This document shows, piece after piece, positions 23,501 to 37,500 of a DNA stretch of 64,000 nt; the stretch's first letter is position 1, and every line of letters begins with the position of its first letter. Origin of the DNA: Monocercomonoides exilis (lineage: Eukaryota > Preaxostyla > Oxymonadida > Polymastigidae). Under the pieces are notes generated by a model. That model was given only the letters and a program-made list of their open reading frames with translations, was not told the origin of the DNA and did not search any database. A program made the position numbers and the translations under genes. The stretch is taken from NCBI GenBank assembly GCA_001643675.2, contig LSRY02000016.1, positions 558,001-622,000 of the forward strand. Direction: 5' to 3'.

Positions 23501-26500
23501 GATGATACTCGACTCGCTGCTCCGAAAGGAGGTGAAGAACATCCTGCCTGACAGCCTGACTGTCCTGTCGCTTCTGTGCGAGGTGCGGAACTTCATCGCC
23601 ATCACCCCACGACTCACGTTCCCTGTGTTGCTCTGCTCGCTTTTCAACCAGCTGCTCCCTCTTTCACCTGACAGCCAATTGACACCGCTGCACAAGCCGC
23701 TGCTGCATGCCATCGCTGCAGTTGCAGCTGATCCCTTAAACGCTCACATTTTTGCTGCAAAGGGCATCCATCGCCCACTCTTGCGCTATGTGGAGCTGCT
23801 GGAAACAGGGCACGTACTTCCTGCATCTTCTATCCCAGCTTCTTTTTCTGCCTCTGCTTCTTCTGCTTCTGCTTCTGCTTCGTCGTCTTCTTCAGCGCTG
23901 TCTCCTTCGATTAGCAGTGCTGCAGACAAGTATGGTCGATTTGAGTCACTTCTGTTTGTGAACCGCGCAGACATGAGCAACTTGGCTGCTCTTGTGATTG
24001 ACTGTCTGTCTGGTCTGTGTGCCTCTCCATTCATTCAGAGAGACTGCGCAGAGGTTTCGTCTTTCTTCCTGAAAATCACAGAAATTGTGCAGATGGCTGC
24101 TCCAACACCGCGTCTGGCTGCCAGCTGCATCAATGCAATGGTTGCTCTGATGAAAGAGAGCGTCGAGTTTCGTCTTCCTCCTCATCTGATGAAGGCAGCG
24201 TTGAGACTGCAAGCTGCTTCAAACGCTGCTGCAAATGCATCTACTCAATCACAACCACAACAGCAGCAGCCACAACAACTGCCACCATATGGACAACCAA
24301 ATCTCCCATTCAATCGGCAGAACACATCCACACCACCGCTGGGGATGATGCAGATGAGAGGTCCCACGCCTTCTCTTCCGTTTCCTCCTCGCTCACAGAC
24401 AATGCCACCACTGCTTCCACAACAGCAACAACTGAACGGGAAGCCATCTCCTCCACCGCCAGGTGCTCGATTCACTCCTTCTCCACTTGCAATGTCTTCA
24501 GCACCATCTCCTCCTCTGGCAGCACAAGCACAGCGAAGTGCTTCTTCAGCAATGCAGAAAATCGGACCAGATCATCAGCTGACGTTTGATAGAGTGCTCA
24601 CAGTGACTGTGGATGGCTCTCTTCTTTTTGACTGTGTGGATGGCGAGAGAGGAAGGCAGATGCTGCTCAATCTTGTGCTTGAAGAAAGCGGACGCTACAA
24701 GCAAGTGAGAAGGAGAGGAGGAAATGTTGCAGGTGTTCCGATGGAGATTGCCAATGTTGCTGCAATGCAAAGAACTGCGAGTCGAATGAACGGACTGATA
24801 ACACCTGGATTGGGTGCCACTGGCGCAGCAGAAAGAGCAGGGAATGTGGCTGTGGTGGGAGCAGGTGGAGAGATTGAGAGGTCAGTCAGTCGTGTTGGAG
24901 GAGGAGGTAGTGGTGGAGCAGATAAGATGCAGAGAGCGATGAGTCGAATGGAAGGAATGGTTGGTGTAGGGATGGCGGGGGAGATGGAGCGTGCAATGAG
25001 CAGGATGTCGACTGTGTCGATGGCAGTGCAGCAATATAACGATGAGTTCGATGATGATTTTGGAGGATTTGACGACGGCACATTCGGAGAAGAGAGAGGC
25101 AACGCAGAATCTGTCTCTGCCGATGACGAAGTTGCAGTTCCTCCGTTTTCATCAATACACACAGCCTCTTTCATTGCACTGTGCGATGCTCTTCTGTCAC
25201 TCACAGTCTTTTGTGCAAACAAAGCCCGTCGCAACCAGAAGGCAAAGCAACTTTGCATGAATTCTGTTCCCACACTGCTGAAAATCTACACAATGCCATC
25301 TCATTCTCTAAAGCTGAAGATTTTGGGGGTGTTTTCATCGGCACCTTCTCTTTTGACTCAGCCTGATCAGATTGAATCACTGGCAGCACCATTGAAGCTA
25401 TCATCGGTTGGAGATTTACTTCAAGGAAGAACAGAACACATTGTCATCAGCATCCTTCACTTGCTCAGCCGCCTCCTTATTGATCCAGATGCTGCTTCTG
25501 ATGGATGCAGCACAGCAGTCAAAAGGGACAGATCACAAAGCGGTCGAAGTATCAATCCAGAAATCCAGCGTTCTTCCACTACAACCAGTGCGATGCTCTC
25601 TTCTTCAAAGAGTGGAAAAAGCTCCTTGTCTCGCTCGTCAACTGATCTTAGCACATCTCCTTCTGTCAGCCCATCTTCTTCTCCATCACCTTTGTCCTCA
25701 TCCAATCATTCATTGCAGCATCCGCGCAATCTTTTGATGACTGATCGCTTCACCTATCTTGTTGCTGATGTGATCAACATTCTCATCACAAACACTGCAC
25801 GCACAGCTGACGAGACAGACAACGTGAAGAAAGTGCTCTGGTCAGCGGCACTCAGCTTCCTCGCAGCTGCTGAAGAGAGCGGATGGAAGGAGGCGAAGCG
25901 GGAAATGCTGCGCAGCGGCAGGTGTCTTTCGCTTGTGGCGCAGAACGAGGTGAGATACGGCGAGGCAACCGGCTGTCACATCGAAGACACGCTCATTGGA
26001 GATGACATGGATGCGCTGCTGACTGCTTTCCAGACGCTTCCATCAGCTTCCTTTGTGGCCTTCCGATTTGCACGGAGAATTGCCCATCTGGTTGAAATGC
26101 CACATCCTCCACAGCCTTCGCTGTCGATTGGATCGCTGGCACCGCTGCCGTGGAAAGCAGACGCAAAAGCTGAGTGTGAGTGGACAAGCGTGCTGGGAGA
26201 GGAAGACTTCAAAGACGCTCCGTCTCAAAGTGCTTCGTCGTCTTCTGCAAAACGAGCAGATGGAAGCGATTCTTCGTCAAGCGACGACACCTCACCGGCT
26301 GCAGTGTTTGCACAGCTGCATGCGAATCAGCTTGTGTTTCTGTCTAAAAATGGGCTGCAGCTGATGCTGTCCTTCTTCAATGCACATGCATCCACAGCGG
26401 CATCTCCGCTTAAGAGGATTGTGCCGTACAAGTGGAAGACGATGGTGAACGAGACTATAAATGCGTATCAGGAAGAAAGAGTTCATCAGGCGCTGAATGC

Positions 26501-29500
26501 AAACAACGAAAGAAAAGACAGAGGAAGATCGATATACCACTCAAATAGCAAAGTTTCTTCATCTTCATCTGCATTTTCTTCGAGCATTTCATCAAACATG
26601 CAATCACATTCACCTCAGAATCCTCCATCTTCCTTCTCTCAAAATCCAATCTGCGTCAAAACCTCAACCAACTTCTCTGCTTTTGCCAATGCTGCCTATT
26701 CAGGAAGATATCGAAATATGGCAAACTCATATTCCTCTCCACAATTAGGATTAGCTCCTCCCACAGCGCCTGCACCCACAGCTCATGTCAGAAACTCCTC
26801 AATCGGCTCCTCTTCAGCCGCGGGTCAATCAATCGATGTGAAATCTGGGTCAAAAGCTCCTTCATCCTTCTCTTCCACAGTGATCGATTTTTCATCTGCT
26901 TCTTCTTCTGCCTTGCAGACAGCTTCCTCGTCAGCCTCATCCATTTCATTGATGCATAAACCAGCTTCGGGTGATTCGCGCCATCAGTCTGGTGTGAAAG
27001 TGCCGTGGAAAGTGGCATCAAACAAAGGGCTCATGGCGCTGATTAAGTCATCTGTAGTGATTCCAGAATTGGATGTGGAAGGGTCGAGCCTTGTTGTGGA
27101 AGACGATCTGTTTTCCATCGAAGAAGGCATCCCTCTCACTTCTTCCAGAGCTCCTCCTCCTCCGCCTCCTCCGCCAGCATCAACTCGTCCTTCGCAAGGT
27201 TCTTCTGGGAAATCAGCTGAGCAGAATACTTCAAGCTATAAAAAACCAATAGCATCACCTGGTGCTCCGTTTGATATACAGTCCAGCACGTCTTCTTCTT
27301 CAAAAGGGAGCCAACAGACATGTGCGTCTGAAGATGCGTCAATTGCACCATACATTCCTCCTCCTCCGACATCCTTTGCGCCCACAAAAGAAACGCGTGC
27401 CCCAACAATTGAGGTGGAAACTGTCCTCCGCTGCTTCTTCAATCTTCTGAACTATTCTCTGCCTGCACAGCACGATGCAGCACACTCTCAGCTCCGCTCT
27501 GCTTCTCTTCTGGCGCTTCTGTGCTCTTCTGCCTTTGCACACGGACTGCTCACACTCAACTATGGTTCTCGTGTTATTTCTGTGCTGTGTGCCATCTTCA
27601 GACTGCCATCGAACGAAAGCTGTGAGAAGACGATGGATTCTGTGGAGTGTTATGATGTGATTGACACGTTTCTGAACTGGCTGCTGGAGATGTTTGAGAA
27701 GGCAATGACTCCAAATCCATATGTTGCCACGTCTTCGTTTGCATTTGGGGTCCAGCTGGGATCGTCGGTGGAGGTGGAGAAGAGGAGGAAGCAGGATATT
27801 CTGAAAAGATTGATAGAAGAAGAGAAAGCAACGAGAGAGAAAGAAGAGGAAGAGGAGGAAAGGAGGAAGAAGAAGGAGGCAGAGAAAGAAGAAAAAGCAA
27901 AAGAAGGCGAAGGAGCAAAAACTGAGGAAGGAAAAGAAAAACAAAAAGGTGAAGATAAAAAGGAGAGTGAGCAAGAAAATGATTCAGATGCACTTTCACA
28001 GGCAGATTCAAAGCCATTCGATCCTTCTGCTCTTCTTCGCCAATTGCAGTTAGCCGAAAAAGTTGTGCAGATCCGAACAGAAAGAGAGCCAGACGAATAC
28101 GGACTCGATGCATCCTCTCCCACTCTGATGACTGCATCCACTGTGTTTGTCCTGAAAGGCGAGAGTTCCGATACCCGCTCTTCGCTTGCACTGCTAACTT
28201 CTTCTTACTCCATTTACTCTCCTCTTTCTCTTGCTTCAACAGACGCTGCTCAGATGCCTCAGTTTATCAACAGCCACTCAGCTGCAACTGTTTCTGCGAA
28301 ATCACTTGCTGTTTCATCAACTGGAAATGTTGCTATATCTCCACCGACAACTCCACCTTTATCACATTCATCGTCCTCTGCTCTTATACCTTCTTCTTCC
28401 ACTTCTTCTCTTTCCTCCTCTCAGTCCTCTTCGTCGCTGTCTCATCTCCATCCTCTGCAGCAGACTGTGTTCATTGCCCCAACCTCTCCCTCTGCCGTGT
28501 GGTGTGTTCATGCTCTGCGACCAACCTGGCAGTCAAGCATCGACGAAGAGCTCCTCATCTCACAGGTTGTTGAGCTGCTGTGGCTGTTCATCACACAATA
28601 CTCTGCCCTCCCCTTCCACCCCGACCTCTCCATTTCTCAGTTCTGCCTCACTCGCATCTTTGCCAGGGTCTTTCCTCTCAAGCGTCTGGGCTTTGTTCTG
28701 TCGCTTCTGTTCCACGAGTACTCGCGAATGGGGATGGGCCTGCCAGATGAAAGAGTGCAGCTGCTCCACACAACACTCATGCAGCTGGAGTGGATCATTG
28801 TTGAGTATGTGCGCATCCACCCCAGCGAGCGCCATCGCGTGCTGGAGATGCTGACAAGAATGGAGAACGGGAGTGGAATGAAGCTCTCACCACAGTTTGT
28901 GAACGATTTGATTCGGAGCATCGAGCTCAGGCTGCTCTGTGTGAATGTGCTGGTTCCGCTCACACGCTTTGTCATCAGCAAAAAGGAGCAGGAAAGCATA
29001 ACTGTTCTGAATCCACTGACTTCTTCAAAGGGAAAAGACAAAAATTCATCATCATTATCTTCTTCTTCTTCTTCACCTTCCCAGCAAGTAGCTTCACTTC
29101 AAGAACAGCCAAAGGACCTCACTTCGTCCATTGCGCGGAAAGTGTCACTGATGTCAATGGCCTCGTCGTCTGGCACGCCTTTCATCACTTCTCGCACCCT
29201 CGCCTCTGTTGCCCCCTCCCTCACATCCATCACATCTTCCCAATCTTCTCTTTCCTCATATCGCCTTAATCCCCAAGCATACAACCCTTCCGGCTCATCC
29301 GCTCTCTCTTCCTCTGCCTCTGTTGCTTTAGCCCCGACGCCTTCCTCTTTCCTCTCTTCTTCCTCTCCAGATATCCCCACATATGCTGCCACGCTGCAGG
29401 AGCGTGTTCTTGCTGCTGCATTCGGCATGCTGTACACCTGCTCAACCGACCCCACCTCGATCGCTTCGCTCATTGCCTCGTCTGTGTCTTCTTTCCCAAC

Positions 29501-30920
29501 AGACTCATTCAAATCCATTGTGATTGTGACGAATGAGAATATTTACGTGTTCCGAGTGGCTGAGCTGGAGGAAAAAGAACAGAAGCGCAGAGCGTCTGCA
29601 GTTTCAGATGGGAAAGCACTCACTTCATGCAATTTGTTGAAAGCCGCTCAAACAGCATATAATTCATCATCATCGTCTTCTTCTTCCTCTTCCTCGTCTT
29701 CTGCTTCTTCTCATTCATCTCAACACTCTTCTCCTGCTCCATCTCAGTCATCTGATCATCCAACAGTCGATTCAATTCTTTCCTCGTTCTCTTCATCTGC
29801 ACTTCAGAAAACTCTTTCTTTGCTCAGTTGTGGCGAAGATCCGTCTGCAAACGATGCCATGCTGCTCCAACTTCCTCTAATTCATTTGGTCCACCGAATA
29901 AAACTGACTGATGTCAACGCTGTTGTTTCTTCGTCCTGCGGACAGCGTCTGGGCGTGCGCTTCAAATGCACATCACTTACTTCAACTCTGTTTTCTCATT
30001 CTTCAACTTCCTCCTCCTCCTCTTCTTCTTCTCGATCGGTTCTTCCTTTCTCCGCTTTCCACCTTCATTGCACTTCCTGTTCCCCCATTTCTGCTCTGAT
30101 GTCTGCTCTTCGTGACTGCTCGCATCTGCGAGGCTTTCCTGTTATGTCTGACCGTCTCATCCACAAGGCTCTTATTCCATTTCTCGCTCTTTCTTGTCCC
30201 GCTGCCCCTGGCCTGCAAAGGCAGCGTGAGCGTGTTTTGTTCATTGGCGAGTGCAGCAAGCTCCTCTCAAAGAACAAAAACCAGCCGAGAATGCTTGTCC
30301 TGACCACACACAGTCTCTTTGAGTTTTCTTACGCTGAGAACAATTGGCTGGGCTCTCCTCAGAAGTTCTTCTCGCAAAATAGACAGACGCCGCTGACTCT
30401 GTTTTTGGAGACTGAAATTCAAAAGGCTTCGATGGAGGCTACAGAAGGGGCAGTGCGCAGTGCTAGCAGCTCCTCATCCGATTCAATTGACAGGCCTCCT
30501 TCTCCTTTGAAGCAACGTTCTGGAACGACTCCAACGCCTTCACCTTCCTCTTCTCCGTCTCCTTCTCCCACTCCATCTCCTTCTCCTCCTTCCTCTCCTT
30601 CTCCTTCTCCCTCTGGTGTTATATCCAGCTCAACCACTTCATCTTCCACTCATTCTTCCACATCCCATATGCATAAGAGATCGACCAGTAGCTTTGGCTC
30701 TCCCTCTGCCTCTGCAAAGCCACAGCTCCGCTGCCCGCACTGCAGTCTGTGTCCAGTTGAGAATGACTCTCTCAGCATTACTGTTATCATCGATGCACCT
30801 ACACGCCCAGCTCCAGAGTGTACTACATATCGCTTTAGTTGCTGCTTTACGTTGCATTCGTTCATCGCTGCTTTTCGAAATAGAATTGCTGTGATGTGGA
30901 ACGAATCGATTAAAATGTAA
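20557..30920 (+). CDS. Giant LRR / helical-repeat / PH-like protein (3403 aa)
   Basis: Three exons, 20557-20801, 20896-21232 and 21291-30920, join with phases 2 and 0. Residues about 95-250 are leucine-rich repeats (LRRLWLDDN, VEELYLSGNPL, LSILNLSACQL, LVNLNLSDN, LEILFLVPNPF) closed by an LRRcap-like segment ending LKMMDG. A poly-Ser tract follows near residue 280. Several blocks of packed helices of ARM/HEAT character lie at about 430-580, 900-1180, 1480-1560 and 2600-2760, separated by Ser-, Gln-, Pro- and Lys/Glu-rich linkers; a poly-Pro run is near 2150. The C-terminus has two PH-like beta segments: one near 2930 (SIVIVTNENIYVFRV), the other near 3170-3400 (PRMLVLTTHSLFEFSY, a CPHCSLC motif, and a terminal helix HSFIAAFRNRIAVMW). 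LRR plus PH-like ends recall STK11IP and nischarin, endomembrane adaptors, but that is an analogy, not an assignment. Confidence 0.75.
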
Positions 30921-31422
30921 AGATGCTTTTCTGTTTCTAGTTGTGATTCAAATTTTTTGTTTTTATTTTCATTGCTTTTTTGAGAAAACGAATTCGTTTT
31001 TTAACATCTTAAAATAATTATTTTCTTTCTTTCTTTCTTTCTTTTTGATGACAATCTTAATTTTGTTGTTTTTTACAAATTCTTTCATTATTTTTTTACA
31101 ACTCTGAATGGCATAAGCTTTCATTTTTCTTTTGAAAAAATAAATAGCTGTTTAATGATTATTTCTCAATCCCTCGTGTTTTTCACCGAAAATCGAAAAC
31201 AAAAATCTATAATGCAACAAAATAACAGTCCAACGTAACTGGATTTAGTAAAGACAGATATTTCCTCGTGAAATGAATAAACAAATGAAATATGAAGAAA
31301 TAGTTAATAAGATCTTTCTAACTTTTCTGAAACAATTAAAATGATAAAGCCACCAAACAGAGAAGCTTACATTTTCTATTGTTCAAAAGTTAAGTAGATG
31401 GTTAATTAAATAAAACAAAGCG
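30921..31422. other. Intergenic between convergent genes, with a (TTTC)n run
   Basis: 500 bp between two converging genes. A (TTTC)n microsatellite lies at about 31022-31045. T-rich plus strand and AATAAA at 31139-31144 could belong to the 3' end of the LRR giant. Confidence 0.5.
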
Positions 31423-32027
31423 TTATGAGCAGAGAGGTGAAGATGAATTTTTACCCTGGACCATCACTTTGTTGCAAACGTTTTTTCCTCCAGCTAGAAT
31501 TTCTGCATAATCAATGCAATATTGTGGTTGGCAAACTATACACCTTTTGTAAAGCGGATGCCAAAACCCAGTTTTGCTGCATATTTGTGGATAATTATTT
31601 TGCAAATTGAACAAAAATGTTTCAAAAATTTTTGATGTTAAAAAAACAGCAAACCATCCCACAAAATCATCAGCAGGTACGTGAGTTGAAGTTGCAATTC
31701 CAACAAGTCCAAAAAGAATTGGTAAAAGCATTACAAGTAAAAGAATGAAAAAGTTTTTTCCCACAATGTTCTTTTTGTAAAGAAAGCCAAGTATAACAAC
31801 TGGAACTATCATTGTAAGAACGGAGCCTGCTCCAAGAAATAGCTGATAGTGTGCCTTCACTCCAAACGGGATTGCAACTCCAACAGCAGCCTTTTAAAAA
31901 TAACATTTTGAAGAAGCAATAAAATACTTCAAATGCAAACCACAATAAGCACTGATGCAGCAATAATGCTGAACATGCACTGCATTTTAGCTTTTTTCTG
32001 ATCCAAATCAATATATGGCGCTTTCAT
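31423..32027 (-). CDS. Small four-TM membrane protein with Cys-rich tail
   Basis: Two exons, 32027-31941 and 31890-31423, phase 0, 184 residues. Four hydrophobic helices are clear: CMFSIIAASVLIVAAVGVAI, then FLGAGSVLTMIVPVVILGFL, then FFILLLVMLLPILFGLVGI, then a weaker FVGWFAVFLTSKIFETFLF. The 60-residue C-terminus has seven Cys (including RCIVCQPQYC) and an NSS sequon, so it may be lumenal and disulfide-bonded. A tetraspan topology with both ends on one side fits the counts, but the large Cys-rich loop of tetraspanins is not between TM3 and TM4, so it is not a tetraspanin. No family is recognised. Its start is only 93 bp from the 3' end of the LCAT-like gene on the same strand. Confidence 0.65.
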
Positions 32028-32120
32028 GAAAATGAAGAAAAATTACAAAAGATGGGTGATCAAAAATTATTTTTAATAAAAGTTATTTTTTTAAAAAACA
32101 AAAATTAAAATACAACGTTG

Positions 32121-34542
32121 TTAGAATTTAGTAGTTGGTTCTTTAGCTTTTGTCTTCCAGCCACCGACAAGCCCAAAAAGATTTGACCAACTTGGTTTTT
32201 CGCCCTGCTCGATAGGAGTTGACTCGGTGGTAACTGGAATTGGTATCAATGAAGAAGGAGAATTAAGCTGGAGTTCCTCTTCAATGTCAAAAGATGCAAT
32301 TGTCCTGGATTTTGTGGATTTATGACGGATGTGCGATTTTGTCTCCTCCGAAGCAGGTAGTTGACTTTGTTCAGAGTTTATCACAGAATTCAAGCCGGAT
32401 TCAGTTCCTGAAGGCACAGAGCAAGACGTTGCCTGCGGCGCAGTCGAAGACTGAAAGATCTGTGGAGAAACTTGGTCAGCGCCCGGAGAATTCGGAATCT
32501 CAGGCGAAACGAGCGAAGGCGAGCACGAGCTTTCCCTGCGGCTGAGAATCACAAACCCTTCTGTTTCTGTCTCAGTCAGGTTTTCCTCATCTGAGTCTTC
32601 AAACTCGTCAGCTGTCATTCCTTCAGTCAGCGGCGTAAATCGCCCGTTCCCGTTCTCATCAGCATCGTCTTCCTGCAAATACTGCAGCTCCCTCAATCTC
32701 TCGATTCTCCTCTTCTCTCTTTCTTCTCTTCTCTTCTCCCTCTTCGCTTTCCTCTCCTCTTTTTCCCTCATATCTTCGCTTCCCTCGCTCGCCTCATCTG
32801 CTCCTTTCCCTTCGCTCACTGGCGTGCTTGCAGCAGAAGGCGCTGACAGTGACACAGTCACCGACGCATTCGAATCAACATCAGAGCTTCCAGCAGCAGC
32901 AGACAAAGAAGAAGATGAAGTTAAAGGAGAAGAAGAAGAAGAAGAGGCTGTTCCTTCAACAACTGCTGCATCTGCTTTTGCCTCTCCTCTTTCCTTCGGC
33001 CCAAACCCAACCATCGCCATGATGTCTGCCACTGATGGCACTCTCCAAAACCCTCCTCTCTTCGGCTGCTCCAGTGACTGCCCCACTGCTGCCTTTGGTG
33101 AAGGGGAAGGCGATGGGAATGCAAACTGCTCTTTCTCCTCTTTCTTCTTCGCATCTGCCTCTCCTCCTTTCGCTTTCTCTTTCTCTTTCTCCTTCTGATT
33201 AACCGCCGAGTTCAATGGCAATCCTTCCAGTGCCGCAATCAACGAAAGCGTCCTCGGGTCATACAGAATGTGCATGTGACTCGTGCCTCTGATCTCAAAC
33301 CTCGCGTCTGCCCTCATCCCATCATTCGCAGACGAAACACACGGAACCGACCTGTCTCCGTCAATCACTGTCCACAGAGGATCCTTCACCCGCGCCTCAG
33401 TCACATCTGCCTCGCAGTTCAGCTGCATCTCGGGCTTCTCTGAGCCGCTGTCTGCAATGATAAGATGCCACGTGGTGGGCTGACCCGAGGCGAAGATGTT
33501 GATGAACTCGAATTCTCCCTCTGGTGGAAAGACAACAGGCAGCGTGCGCGACTCATCCACCCGGCGCCGAATCTCGCGATAGTCCGGGTCCCTCCACAGC
33601 TGCTGGCCGTGCAGCACCCGGAGAAAGCGGTGGAGAGAGTGCTGCCGAAGAGACGGGTGGAAGAAGCGGCTGTCCACTATGCCATACACACGCGCCTGCA
33701 CAAGAGACTGCAGGTTCTGCGCAGAGGGAGAGGAGAAGAGGGAGGAGAAGGTGAAGGAGAATGTGGCGTTCTTCGGCTTCTTCTTGGCTAATTGTGTGGA
33801 TTTCTTGTTGTTTGCTGCCTTGTCTTTCTCCTTTTCTTTCTCCTTCTCTTCCTCTTTCTTATTCATCTTCTGTTGCTGCTGCTGCTGTTGTTCAGATGCA
33901 TCTGCTTGAATATTCATTGAATTCCCCTCGTGTTCTCCCTTCTTCCCCATGAGGATGTTCCAGATGCCTGACTGCTGGGCAAATGACTGGAAACTGCGGG
34001 CATATGCTGCAAGTGAAGGAGGAATGGCAGAAGTTGAGAGGAAAGAGGAAGAAGCAGAGGCAGCTGCTTCCGCTGCTGCTGCTGCTGCCACATTCACACT
34101 GGTTTCTACTGTTGATGCTAATGCTGTTGAGAGCAATGTGGTGTTGTCTTGTTCTGATGATGATGACGTTGTTGTTGTTGATGATGAAGGTACTTCTGAT
34201 GTTGAATCTGTTGCTTTTGATGCTTCATCTTTCTTCTTCTCTCCTTCTTTCTCCTTCTCATCCTTCCCCTCCATTTCTTCTTTCTTCTCTTCACTTTTAT
34301 TACTGTTGCTACTACCAGAATCAATGCTGTGAAATTCCGTTGGGCGTATTTCAGTTGCGGAGGGGAAGAAAGGCAGCAGCCTGCACTCTTTGAATGAATG
34401 TTTGTGCTTCTTCGGCTTCGGCGGGGAAGTTGTGGCAAAGAGAGAGGAATTGGAGGCGAGAGAGAAAGAGGAAGAGGCAGAGGAGGAAGAGGAAGAGACA
34501 TAAGACAAGAAGGAAGAAGAAGAAGAAGAAGAAGAAGAAGAA

Positions 34543-34581
<39 letters not shown>

Positions 34582-37500
34582 GGTGCTGCTATTTGAGAAA
34601 GAGGAGGTGGAGACAGAGAAGAAGGAACAAGAGTGTGTGTGGATTGTTCGGATTGAGGAGAAGAAGAAGGAGAAGAAGAAGGTGATGATGAAGAAGGAGA
34701 AGGAGAAGGAGAAGGAGAAGGAGAGAGAGAAAGAGGAGAAGGAGAAGGAGAAGGCAAGGAATTTGAAGGGGAGATGACAGCAGGGGAAGGGGTGGTTGCA
34801 TTGAGAGAGATTTGAGAAGGAGATAAAGTGGAAGGTGTTGGAACCTGAGGAATAGAAAGTGAAGGAGAAGAAGAAGAAGAAGAAGAAGAAGAAGAAGGTG
34901 ATGATGATGATGAAGGAGAAAGAGAAGAACATTGTGTGTCAAGAGTGCTTACAGCAGAATTATCTGACAACACAAAAGAAGATGATGAAGAAGAAGAAGA
35001 AGAAACAGGAGAGGAAGAAGGAGAAGGAGAAGAAGGAGAAGGAGATTGGAAGATGGGTGATTCTTGTATCAGTTTTGGCAGAATTAGGTTTCCTTTGGCG
35101 TCTTTGTGCATCCAAACAGAAGTTTGAGAGGCGCATGCTGAAAATGGCTGGGTTGGGCAGAGAGAAAGGAAATCGCTGAAAGAAGAAGAAGGTTGAGAAG
35201 AAGAGGAAGATGATGAGGAGGAAGATGATGAGGAAGAGGAGGGAACTGGAGATGCACCAGATGAATTGGCAATAGAAGACAAAGATGAAAAGGCAGCAGC
35301 AGCAGGAGAAGCAGAAGCAGAAGCAGAAGGCGAAGAAGAAGAAGAATTCGAAGGCGAATTTGAAGGCGAAGAAGCAGAGCTGAAGTATGCCTCGCAAAAC
35401 GAGATGAAATTAGCAGCTGCAGAAGACGTGGTCTGAGGGGTGTGTTTTTTGATGTGTGAAGAAAGGTCAGGCTGAGGGAGAGGGTAGCCAGGGCGGAATT
35501 TTGAGTGGAGAGGAGAAGGAGCAAACTGAGAGGAAGAGAGGAAAGCTAGAGAAGCAAGCTGGGAGAGGGAAGGGTTGGGGAGTTGTGGTTGAGGTTTGGT
35601 GGAGAGAGGAGAGGAAGAAGGAGAAAGTGAAGGAGAAGGAGAAGAAGGAGAGGTTGATTCAGTTGATGTTGATGCAGTTGTAGAAGAAGATTCGGATTCT
35701 TGTGGAGAAGAAGAGGAAGAAATAGAAGAAGACGAAATATTTGATGTTTGAGCTGTATAATTTGGTGGAAGCAGTCTTGAGTTCACAAATGACTGAGAGA
35801 AGCGAGGGTGAATGGTGAAGACGGTGGAGCGTCCGCTTGGCGATTGAGGAGGAAGAGGAGAAACACCTGGAGAGGTTGAAGAAGAAGATGATGAAGAGGA
35901 AGAGGAAGAAGAAGAAGAGGCAGCGCTCAATTGTGACGGAGAAATAACGAAAGGGGAAGGGTCGTTGATGGAAGCAGAAGAGGAGAAAGAGGAGACATGA
36001 GAAGTGATAGAGAGCCCACAATCACACAGATAGCACTTCATTCTGTTGTGCATCTCGTCCTTCTCATTTGCTCCTTCTGCTTTTCCATCTGCTGTTATTC
36101 CATTCCCTTCTCTACAAACTTTGCCATTGACTTCACAATTTTTCTGCTCTTCTTTCCTTTTGGCTGCAATTGCACGTAGAGAGCGCCGGCTAAACAGAGT
36201 ATTGTCCAAAATGTGTGGCATGATATCCACTTCGCCTTGGTCAATCTTCTCCTTCAGCCGCACCTCGTCCCCAGCCAAGTCCCGCTGGATCCTCTCAAGC
36301 ACTCTCAACTGCTCAGAAGAAGAGGAGGAGGAAGAAGAAGAGGAAGAGGAAGTATTGGAATCATTAGAAGAAGTACATGAAGCACCAGAACAAGCTTCGG
36401 TGCCTTCCTTTCGATTCTGAGCAGAGGCGTCTTTTTCGTCCCCGCTTTCTTCCCCTTTCATGTTCTGAAGGTCTTCTTCTTCTGTCCCACTTTCTGTGCA
36501 TTCCTCGCTGGTGTCGTGGCGTTTCAGCCCCAGTTTGCTTTCCTTTGCAAATTCATTACCCTTTTTGCTTGAATCCTCCTCGCCATTCCCATCGCTGCTG
36601 CCTTTGTCGCTACTTCCCTTCGTTCCAGTGAGCCTTTTCCACAAGCTCTGCTGCTGTGTGTCTTCCTTTGGCTTCTTCTTTTTGTCCTTCGCTTCGTCTG
36701 CTTTGCCTTTCGCAATGCGTCTGCTTCTTTTCTTCCGTTCTTCCAGTTTCGACAGCCATTCTGCTCTTTCAAGTGTGTCCAATGATTCAATGCTGTCATA
36801 ATCTGTGCTGATCCCTCCTTCTTCGACCTGCCATGAGTACCATTCAAATTCTTCTTTGTCTGTTTCGTTTCAGATTCGGAAAATAAGATTAATTCTGGTT
36901 GTTGAGAATAAACAAATGTTTCACACTATGATATTTTACTGCAACTTTTGGAGAAAACGGGAAAGATGGAGGCGGGAAAAACCAAAAAGTGAGCGGCATT
37001 GTCAACTGAACTGTCTGAAACAGTTTTGGATTCGCCACAAATGATGGAAGCCCAAAACTATATCCAAACATCAATGCACACAATGTTCTTGTTGCCCCAT
37101 GAAACGGACATGCAATTGCCATCCAACGCTTCACAAATTTTCTTAAATGCTCCGGCGAATGCTGGACATAAGACCTAAATAACAGTCCTCCCATGCTGTG
37201 CGTGATGACTGTTATTTTTTGATCACCACATGAATGATAAGCCTCTTCAATACGAGAACGAAGTTTTTCTTGAATCTTAATCTGATCAGGAACTTGACGC
37301 CAATCATACGGATATCCCCATAATGAAATGCCAGGCTTGTATCCATTTTTTAAAAATAAGGAGATGATGTCATGAAAATATGCTCCCACACTAACAATTA
37401 TTAATTAAAAAAAATGAAAATAAATGAATAATCTGATAAAAAGCTTTAAAAATGTTAATACTGCATCGGAAGTGGGTAGTCTGGTATGAGATTATCAATT

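Noticed and set aside
34118-35397. Long frames antisense to the LCAT-like gene, rich in Phe, Leu, Lys, Met or His.
   Set aside because: They are shadows of poly-Ser trinucleotide repeats read in other frames.
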